DNA of 20,011 nt from CAYINU01 sp964364855 (GTDB lineage Bacteria; Margulisbacteria; Marinamargulisbacteria; CAYINU01). The notes beneath the pieces were generated by a model. That model did not search any database, was not told the origin of the DNA, and was given only the letters and a program-made list of their open reading frames with translations. The position numbers and the translations under genes were made by a program. Of the stretch, positions 14,834-20,011 are shown one piece after another. Positions within the stretch are counted from its first letter, which is position 1, and each line of letters begins with the position of its first letter. The DNA lies in NCBI GenBank assembly GCA_964364855.1, contig CAYINU010000026.1, positions 1 to 20,011 of the forward strand, given 5' to 3'.

Positions 14834-16121
14834 ATAACAAAATACTTTTGGAAGTGATGCCTTTCTTCCAATTTAAAACAGCCAATTGTCCGGGTTCGGC
14901 CATGTTCATTGCCTGATGGCCCAGTGTCCTGATCAGCGTAACCGTGTAGGCGATCCGTTTTCCCTCCGGTGTTTCCCAAACCAGTTCGGCACCGAGGTGG
15001 ATCGGCCGTTTGACTTCCACCGTGATACAGCGTTCCCGAACGAAATCCAACAGATAGCCCGCCACGGGCTGCACATGCCGGGTTTGGCGCATGGGGTTTG
15101 CTCGGTAGGTGTCGGTATTATTGACCAGGAAAAATCCTGCCTTTTGAGGGCGCGCTGCAACCGCCTCCAATTGTGAAACGTTGGCCGCTTGGCCAATCAA
15201 CACATGCTGGTATTCCGATAGGGCTGTCGGCAAATAGTCGGCTGACTCGCCGCGCGCATCGATCACCCAGCCGGACAGAGGTAATGCGCGCAATTTTTCG
15301 GCATAGGGCAGTAAGCACCGGTCAAAATAGAGATACATAAAATGGCCATGTTCGTTATCCAAGAAAATGTAATTTCGTCCCGGATATTCTGTATCCTGTG
15401 CCAAAATGGGCTTGTCCGTCAGGCGGTTATCGATAGCCGCCAGATAGCGTCGGTACGAATATTGAATGAGAAGTTTGCCCTGAACCTGAAGTAAAAAAGG
15501 GTATCTGGGAAACTGCCGTGTGATGGACTGGATATGGGTGTGGGACAGCTCGTTGGACAGCTGAATGGTGTTTGCCAACGACGTTACCGTTTCCAGCGCA
15601 GCGAGATTCGTTAGCCCCATTTCCGGAGCAAAATTGACATGCATATCAGGGCAGTGTTGTTTTAGCCAATACAACAGGCCGATGTCCTGTACGCGAAAAT
15701 GGCTGATTCGGTTGGCGCGCATCAGATCCAGCAACGGTTCCAGAGTCGGAAAATCGGGCCCATGCATCATTCGGTCGCAGTTGATGGTCAACGTCGTGGT
15801 GGGGTCCGTGTCACGTGCCGCTTGAATGGTTTGGGTCAGTGGCGTTAAATCCCCGCAAGGCGGTAAAAAGGAACGCGCGGAGTAGGTGGGATGATCTAAA
15901 ACGAGGTGGGATGCACCTGCCCGGATGGCGGTTACTGCTATACTTGGTGTTCCGGCAAAGGTGATAAGTTTGGCTTTAGAGGCCCTCTCATAAATGCCCC
16001 ATGCGGCGTTATTCCTCGCATGCCAATCCTCACATAGCGCAGCTATGCTCCGGTGCTCAGAATGCCTTGCCTGAGTCATTTCTGAGACGGCCTTGGTATT
16101 TATGAAACCGGCTTTAGGCAT
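14826..16121 (-). CDS. U32-like protein without Fe-S cysteines, with in-frame repeat insertion
   Basis: Second of two adjacent U32-family genes, 431 residues. After residue 50, KLITFAGTPSIAVTAIRAGA aligns with PELLAPAGNLEKLKIACAAGA of its neighbour, and later TIQLSNELS matches RIILAREVS. Where the neighbour has HGAMCASYSGRC, this one reads QGKLLIQYSYRR (215-226), so two Fe-S cysteines are gone, and no second cysteine pair follows. A U32 C-terminal beta domain seems present (ITVEVKRPIHLGAELVWE). Residues 5-50 come from the repeat at 15980-16109. Removing them restores MPKAKLITFAGTPS, the expected start. ATG 16121 overlaps the upstream stop by 8 bases. It may be a non-catalytic partner of the upstream U32 protein; whether the 46 extra residues are tolerated is unknown. 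Confidence 0.82.
   Translation of the reverse strand: MPKAGFINTKAVSEMTQARHSEHRSIAALCEDWHARNNAAWGIYERASKAKLITFAGTPSIAVTAIRAGASHLVLDHPTYSARSFLPPCGDLTPLTQTIQAARDTDPTTTLTINCDRMMHGPDFPTLEPLLDLMRANRISHFRVQDIGLLYWLKQHCPDMHVNFAPEMGLTNLAALETVTSLANTIQLSNELSHTHIQSITRQFPRYPFLLQVQGKLLIQYSYRRYLAAIDNRLTDKPILAQDTEYPGRNYIFLDNEHGHFMYLYFDRCLLPYAEKLRALPLSGWVIDARGESADYLPTALSEYQHVLIGQAANVSQLEAVAARPQKAGFFLVNNTDTYRANPMRQTRHVQPVAGYLLDFVRERCITVEVKRPIHLGAELVWETPEGKRIAYTVTLIRTLGHQAMNMAEPGQLAVLNWKKGITSKSILLYD
15980..16109. mobile_element. MITE-like repeat copy B inside a U32-like gene, with 8-bp target duplication
   Basis: The element is 130 bp. Inner terminal repeats 15985-15998 (CTCTCATAAATGCC) and 16095-16109 match as inverted copies at 11 of 14 positions. 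An exact direct repeat GGCTTTAG flanks it at 15972-15979 and 16110-16117, as expected for a target-site duplication. It shares with copy A (4921-5160) the hairpin block 16027-16052 (CATAGC/GCTATG) and 16080-16093 (TTCTGAGACGGCCT), in the same order and orientation. Element plus one repeat is 138 bp, a multiple of three, with no stop in the host frame. The clean duplication suggests it is younger than copy A. It encodes no transposase. Confidence 0.75.
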
Positions 16122-17301
16122 ATCGTTTCCTGACCAAATGCAGGGGATTAACGTCGCCCATCCAAGGCAACCGCACCACTGTGTTGGGTTGGCATTTTGC
16201 GAGGGGATCGCCGTTCACGTTGTGCAGGGTTTCGGTCTGCAAAACCTGCCATCCCGTCGTGGTCTGGATTTCTAGTGCATCACCCAAGCCAAACGGGGAC
16301 CGGACTTCCAAAAAAAGCCCCACATCGGGAATGCTGGCTTTTACGGTACCCACAAACTCCACCCGTTTTTCGTATCCAGAAAACGCAGTGTTATTGGGCG
16401 CATCCAGTCTGCCTTCCAAAAACCCGGAATTGAATTGTCGATTGGAAACATCTGACACCTGATGTTCCAAATCAAGCCACTCCTGGGGCGACAGATCGGT
16501 GCGCTCCATCAGAGCGTCGATGGCCTGTCGGTACGCTGACACGGCATTGGCCACATACAGATTGGACTTCATCCGGCCTTCGATTTTGATCGAGGCAATG
16601 TGGATATCCATGATCTGAGGCAACTGGCGCAGGCCCATGAGGTCTTTGGCATTCATCACCGGCAGACTCAGGGTTTCGTCACCGTTATGATTTTGAACGT
16701 GATAATGATGGCGGCAGCTTTGGACACATCCGCCCCGGTTGGAGTCCCGGCCCGAGGCATAATTGGAAATGACACACCGTCCCGAATAGCTGGCACACAT
16801 GGCACCGTGGACAAAAATTTCGAGTTCAATCGGAACCTCAGATTGGATCTGTGCACATTCCGAGAGCGACACTTCCCGCGCCAAGATAATGCGTTTGGCG
16901 CCCAGTTGGCTCCAATACGCGCAACCGGCTGCGTTGGTGATACTGGCCTGGGTGGAGACATGGGTCGGAATGGTCGTTAACGCTTGGCTGACACGGTGTA
17001 CACCCAGATCCGAAATAATAAAAGCGTCCGGTCCCGTTTCGGCGAGTCGGGGCAACACCTTTTCAAGGCGTTCAATATCATCGTCAAAAGCAAACCCATT
17101 GAGTACCACATACACCTGCCTGCCACGGGCATGCGCCCAATCGATGCCTTCGGCCAACTCATCAAAGGAGAAATTATCCGCATATTTGCGTAGCCCGAAC
17201 ACGGGGGTGCCCACATATACCGCGTCCGCCCCTGCAGCGCATGCGATTTTAAGTTTTTCCAGGTTGCCCGCCGGGGCCAATAATTCTGGTTTTTTACGCA
17301 T
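16114..17301 (-). CDS. U32 family protein, TrhP (YegQ)-like
   Basis: A 395-residue U32-family ('peptidase') protein. It starts MRKKPELLAPAGNLEKLKIA, the TIM-barrel opening of the family. Four cysteines, 169, 176, 192 and 196 (HGAMCASYSGRC and GGCVQSC), match the Fe-S ligand pattern of TrhP/YegQ and related RNA hydroxylases. SIKIEGRMKS (237-246) is the family signature, and a C-terminal beta domain follows (VGTVKASIPDVGLFLEV). TrhP takes part in prephenate-dependent 5-hydroxylation of uridine 34 in tRNA. UbiU, RlhA and true proteases are other family outcomes, but UbiU has different cysteine spacing and lacks this C-terminal domain. ATG 17301 overlaps the TrpD2-like stop by 8 bases. The next gene is a cysteine-less paralogue. 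Family certain; exact substrate moderately supported. Confidence 0.85.
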   Translation of the reverse strand: MRKKPELLAPAGNLEKLKIACAAGADAVYVGTPVFGLRKYADNFSFDELAEGIDWAHARGRQVYVVLNGFAFDDDIERLEKVLPRLAETGPDAFIISDLGVHRVSQALTTIPTHVSTQASITNAAGCAYWSQLGAKRIILAREVSLSECAQIQSEVPIELEIFVHGAMCASYSGRCVISNYASGRDSNRGGCVQSCRHHYHVQNHNGDETLSLPVMNAKDLMGLRQLPQIMDIHIASIKIEGRMKSNLYVANAVSAYRQAIDALMERTDLSPQEWLDLEHQVSDVSNRQFNSGFLEGRLDAPNNTAFSGYEKRVEFVGTVKASIPDVGLFLEVRSPFGLGDALEIQTTTGWQVLQTETLHNVNGDPLAKCQPNTVVRLPWMGDVNPLHLVRKRYA

Positions 17302-18583
17302 GGTTCATCCCGGCCTTCCAATGTGCCAGAGCCGCGCCCGACGCAATATGGGTTTCGGTGGCCTGTAACGCAATGCCGTAAGATTGGATGCCAAATTCAG
17401 ACAGGGCGGCGGCTACCAGATGGACAATGGCTTTATAGGTCATGTTTTTTTCTCCCGACAGCGCGGCGATGCCGGCCTTGACGCTGTCTGACGCAGTGAG
17501 GGCATAGTTAGCCAAAACCCGTTCGGATGCCAGTGTTGGCGGTACCTCCACAAAATCGTCTTGGGCCACATCGTTTCGGATGGTGGTGACAGGACAGCGA
17601 CGGTCCACCGGAAATTGAATACCACCCTCCACACCACGGACCAAAATGATGTCATCAAAGTGCCCGCAAGTGATGAGTAGTTGGGTCATCATATCGCGAT
17701 AGGGAGGATGGGTGTAGCTAGTCAAAAGGGCATTTTTTTTGGCCCGAACCGGCGAGACTAATTTTTCTACCGTAGCCAGCAATGGCCTTTTCACCATGTC
17801 AAAACGCAACGATTTTAGGGCAAATAAGGCTGGGCAAAATTGCGATTGATCGAGATAAGCCCATCCGATCTGCGGATGGCAAAGGTCAGCGACCAGATCC
17901 GATATGGGACGTATCGGTGTTTTGCCTGCTGCAACTAGTATTTTGTAAGGATTTTGGCCGTTTTTCGGACCGATGGCATCGGTGCCATGCAACACAACCG
18001 GATAACCCATTGCAGCCAAGGTCGCTGCAGCAAATGGACTGACATAACTGTTTCGGTTCAGGCCGTCATAGCTAGCTGCAAAATCAATGAGTAGCGGTAA
18101 ATCTACCGCGGTGTGGGTGGTCTTGTCCCAGCAAGCCCCAAGACATGCGACGTTTTCGTCCAGGGTTTCACGTTTGATGCGCTCGGCCTCCAAAAATGCG
18201 GCTTTTTGAGTGGCGGGTACGGCGTCGTCCAGCACGGCATCGAAAGCCTTTCTGGCGGTTTTGGCATCCAGGTTCTGATGGGCCATCACCTGGTGGGTCC
18301 ATTTCAAAAAGGGTGTTGACGGCGCTTCAAACAAAAACCACAACGCGGATGGCAGCTTACGATAGCGTTGGGCCAAAGACCCATACCAAGCCGATTCGGC
18401 GTCACTTTGCCCCAGCATGCGGATGGCAGTCAGCAAGGTGGCTTGGGTGACGGGATTTTCATTTGGATCTGCCAACAAGATCGTCAATCGATCCAGCTGC
18501 TCCAAGCGCAATGGCTCACTCATCGTGGGCCCGGTTCCTTTTTGTTTAAGTATGTTGACTAATTCTGTGTGTGCCACCGTCAT
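17294..18583 (-). CDS. TrpD2-type (YbiB-like) anthranilate phosphoribosyltransferase-fold protein
   Basis: A 429-residue protein with the nucleoside phosphorylase class III/TrpD fold. The N-terminal helical part (TELVNILKQK, then LADPNENPVTQATLLTAIRM) matches TrpD. At the PRPP loop it has SYDGLNRNSYVSPFAAATLA (171-190) instead of GTGG, then VVLHGTDAIGP in place of KHGN, YLDQSQFCPAL (243-253), VKRPLLATVEKL (264-275) and LVRGVEGGIQFP (314-325). These are traits of TrpD2-like proteins, which are not anthranilate enzymes; E. coli YbiB binds nucleic acids. I start at ATG 18583, about 16 bases after the predicted transcription start, with AAGGA unusually close; ATG 18523 is the alternative. It is first in the nine-gene operon. 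Nucleic-acid binding would suit the tRNA modification genes downstream, but this is inference. Confidence 0.82.
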   Translation of the reverse strand: MTVAHTELVNILKQKGTGPTMSEPLRLEQLDRLTILLADPNENPVTQATLLTAIRMLGQSDAESAWYGSLAQRYRKLPSALWFLFEAPSTPFLKWTHQVMAHQNLDAKTARKAFDAVLDDAVPATQKAAFLEAERIKRETLDENVACLGACWDKTTHTAVDLPLLIDFAASYDGLNRNSYVSPFAAATLAAMGYPVVLHGTDAIGPKNGQNPYKILVAAGKTPIRPISDLVADLCHPQIGWAYLDQSQFCPALFALKSLRFDMVKRPLLATVEKLVSPVRAKKNALLTSYTHPPYRDMMTQLLITCGHFDDIILVRGVEGGIQFPVDRRCPVTTIRNDVAQDDFVEVPPTLASERVLANYALTASDSVKAGIAALSGEKNMTYKAIVHLVAAALSEFGIQSYGIALQATETHIASGAALAHWKAGMNHA

Positions 18584-18605
18584 ATCCTTATCAAAGCTGG
18601 GTGTT

Positions 18606-18634
18606 ATTATATCGGACTTCGCTCCTGCTGAAAA
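18606..18634 (-). promoter_or_regulatory. Sigma70-type promoter for the nine-gene minus-strand operon
   Basis: On the minus strand a perfect TATAAT (18606-18611) lies 17 bases after TTTTCA (18629-18634, four of six consensus positions). Transcription should start near 18600, giving a leader of about 16 bases before ATG 18583. This rules against the longer GTG frame from 18649, which lies upstream of the start site. It is divergent from the channel gene whose ATG is at 18686, so the two promoters share about 100 bases. Confidence 0.6.
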
Positions 18635-18685
18635 ATTGGGCCGTTGCACCGCACCGTTTTCTGCGATTACTATGGCAGTATCCGG

Positions 18686-19732
18686 ATGAAAAAAATCATC
18701 GTGCTTTTGACTATTTTGCTATTGCCGGTTGTCGTAATTGCGGCTCCGGACTTGCCCGCTGTTCGTCTGGTGACACCCACGACCCAAGGCGTATCAGATC
18801 TGATGTTGGCAGTGTGGAAGGCCGCGGTGTCGGATCAGCCACAACTGGGTAGCGCGACTCATGTGGCGACGGTAAAAACGGTTGCCGCTGGCCTGTCGGC
18901 CGTTCGCGACGGTAGGGCAGATGTGTTTATCGGTCCATATACCCAGGACCGAAGCGACCCCACTCTGGTATTTGTGCCCACCCATATTTCCCGCGAATTT
19001 GGTATTTTGTTGCCGTCGAAAAATCCGAGTATTTTGGCTCGGATGTGGCCTTTTTTGCGGCTTTTCTTTGGAACGACTTTGGCGATGTATTTTTTGCTCA
19101 TGCTCATGGTCGCTATTCTGATCTGGTTTTTTGAGCATCGTGAACATCCCGATCAATTTCCCCACAATCCCCTACAGGGCGTTGGTGTGGGATTGTGGTA
19201 TGCCTTGGTGACCATGACCGCGGTTGGCTACGGGGACCGCGTTCCACAAACCTTGCCGGGCCGCATCGTGGCTTCGGTGTGGATGCTCGTAACCATGGTG
19301 TTCTTGGCTACCGTGACCGTCCTGGTTACCGCCGAATTGGCCTCGGTGAAGCTGTCCGTTGCCACGGACATTGCGTTTTCTCAGCTCGCCGATAAAACCG
19401 TGGGGTATGTTGACACCGACTCCCAGGTCAAATCCATCAGCATGTCCCATGCGGGTCAATTGGTATCCTTTGGCTCTTCTGCCGAATTGGCCTCGGCCAT
19501 TGTCAAACATCGTGTGGATGCCGGAGTAGTGGATCGCTTAGAAACGGCTTATCTCATCCGTCAGGGCCGTCTAAAAGGCGTCAAGCTCAGCAATGTCATC
19601 AAAACAGGTTCTCCCTATGTGTTTGTGATGGGACGAGGCAATCCGAATAACGAGGCGGCCTTTGATGCCACCTATCGGCTAGAAAACCAAGGCACGACAA
19701 CACGCTTGCTTCAGTCCGTTGTCGGACCCTAG
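18686..19732 (+). CDS. GluR0-like ligand-gated potassium channel (periplasmic-binding plus ion channel)
   Basis: A 348-residue protein with the layout of prokaryotic ionotropic glutamate receptors. It has a signal peptide (1-20, start MKKIIVLLTILLLPVVVIAA), first half of a type 3 solute-binding domain (about 25-115, with GLSAVRDGRADVFIGPYTQ), a transmembrane helix (about 124-149), a pore loop with filter TAVGYGD (178-184), a second helix (about 193-216), and the second half of the binding domain (225-345). By alignment of pattern, Arg89 (TQDR) and Asp283 (VVDRLETAYLI) occupy the ligand alpha-carboxyl and amino contacts of amino-acid-binding members. The filter predicts potassium selectivity. 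ATG 18686 was chosen because the signal peptide starts there; the longer frame begins with TTG. The first lobe is compact. Its stop is four bases from that of priA. Ligand unknown. Confidence 0.88.
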   Translation: MKKIIVLLTILLLPVVVIAAPDLPAVRLVTPTTQGVSDLMLAVWKAAVSDQPQLGSATHVATVKTVAAGLSAVRDGRADVFIGPYTQDRSDPTLVFVPTHISREFGILLPSKNPSILARMWPFLRLFFGTTLAMYFLLMLMVAILIWFFEHREHPDQFPHNPLQGVGVGLWYALVTMTAVGYGDRVPQTLPGRIVASVWMLVTMVFLATVTVLVTAELASVKLSVATDIAFSQLADKTVGYVDTDSQVKSISMSHAGQLVSFGSSAELASAIVKHRVDAGVVDRLETAYLIRQGRLKGVKLSNVIKTGSPYVFVMGRGNPNNEAAFDATYRLENQGTTTRLLQSVVGP

Positions 19733-19736
19733 CGGG

Positions 19737-20011
19737 CTACATCAAAGACCGTGGGTCGGGATCCAATATGAGTCTGACGCCGCTCGGCAGTGCTTCGGGT
19801 ACGACGCTGACGACGGTGTGCAGGGGGAGGTCGGCCGGCAGTTTAAACAAAATATGCCAGCGGAAATGGTCCTGGATTTTTTCGACCGGCAATGGAGCAG
19901 GGCCCAGCATACCCACTGAGTCAGGTAACTGTTTGCGTGTTGTGTCAAAGAGCGTTGCTGCGAAAGACTGTACGGCATCTCGTTTTTTGCCGGAAATGAT
20001 GAGGTTAAGCA
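19737..20011 (-). CDS. priA: Primosomal helicase PriA, C-terminal end (cut by window edge)
   Basis: PriA is the 3'-5' helicase that reloads the replisome at stalled forks. Only the last 91 residues before the TAG at 19737-19739 are here; the frame continues beyond base 20011. Reading it by hand gives VGMLGPAPLPVEKIQDHFRW followed by HILFKLPADLPLHTVV, ending LILDPDPRSLM. This matches the PriA C-terminal domain, in which LGP-x-P, the RW-x-I/L-LL block and a terminal V/L-D-x-DP are conserved (E. coli has LGPVPAL, YRWQILLQ and VLDVDP). Helicase and zinc motifs are outside the window. The gene converges on the channel gene with a four-base gap. Confidence 0.93.
   Translation of the reverse strand, partial: LNLIISGKKRDAVQSFAATLFDTTRKQLPDSVGMLGPAPLPVEKIQDHFRWHILFKLPADLPLHTVVSVVPEALPSGVRLILDPDPRSLM

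Noticed and set aside
14826..17301. The two adjacent U32 genes looked at first like UbiU/UbiV, the oxygen-independent ubiquinone pathway pair, next to a UbiA-like gene.
   Set aside because: The upstream protein has CX6C plus CX3C cysteines and a C-terminal beta domain as in TrhP/YegQ, and the downstream protein has no cluster cysteines. The UbiA-like protein lacks the Asp motif and resembles the DPPR-synthase group, so a ubiquinone cluster is not supported.
18644..18673. A TTGCAC/TACTAT pair as promoter for the channel gene.
   Set aside because: Spacing is 18 but the match is weak, and it would leave only about six bases before the ATG. No clear choice of promoter for this gene.

Overview
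The window is about 50% GC, gene-dense and typically bacterial, with Shine-Dalgarno sites, a good sigma70-type promoter and many 8-base stop/start overlaps. The housekeeping genes (hflX, priA, queG, trpD) and the PD-(D/E)XK and DUF4143 accessory genes fit a proteobacterium, probably a gammaproteobacterium. No marker here fixes the lineage, so that is inference.

Layout. (1) Bases 1-4849, minus strand: a family 4 glycosyltransferase, an O-antigen-ligase/polymerase-family membrane protein, a membrane-anchored TPR protein and hflX (cut by the window edge) form a tight operon for surface glycan work ending in a ribosome-linked GTPase. (2) 4921-5160: a 240-bp repeat with terminal inverted repeats sits between this operon and a divergent plus-strand pair, a 205-residue unknown protein and a stand-alone trpD (5212-6879). 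(3) 6909-9667: an accessory stretch with a PD-(D/E)XK 'transposase'-family nuclease, a spacer with a palindrome, a small XRE regulator and a DUF4143 ATPase. (4) 9792-18583, minus strand: a nine-gene run, probably one operon, from a clear promoter at 18606-18634. In order of transcription: TrpD2-like protein, U32 protein with Fe-S cysteines (TrhP/YegQ-like), second U32-like protein without them, ketopantoate-reductase-family protein, UbiA-superfamily membrane protein lacking its Asp motif, QueG, an adrenodoxin-reductase-type flavoprotein, a thioredoxin-fold protein and a small membrane-anchored protein. (5) 18686-19732, plus strand: a GluR0-like ligand-gated potassium channel. (6) 19737-end, minus strand: the C-terminus of PriA.

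Most notable points. A second copy of the repeat (15980-16109) is inserted, with an exact 8-bp direct repeat, four codons after the start of the second U32-like gene. The insertion is exactly 138 bp and keeps the frame, adding 46 residues. The same operon joins two wobble-base tRNA modification families (QueG and a TrhP-like U32) to two paralogues that have lost their family-defining catalytic or metal-binding residues and to a TrpD2-type protein, a family that lacks the TrpD motifs. A shared RNA-modification or redox role is possible but unproven. No rRNA, tRNA or CRISPR array was seen.
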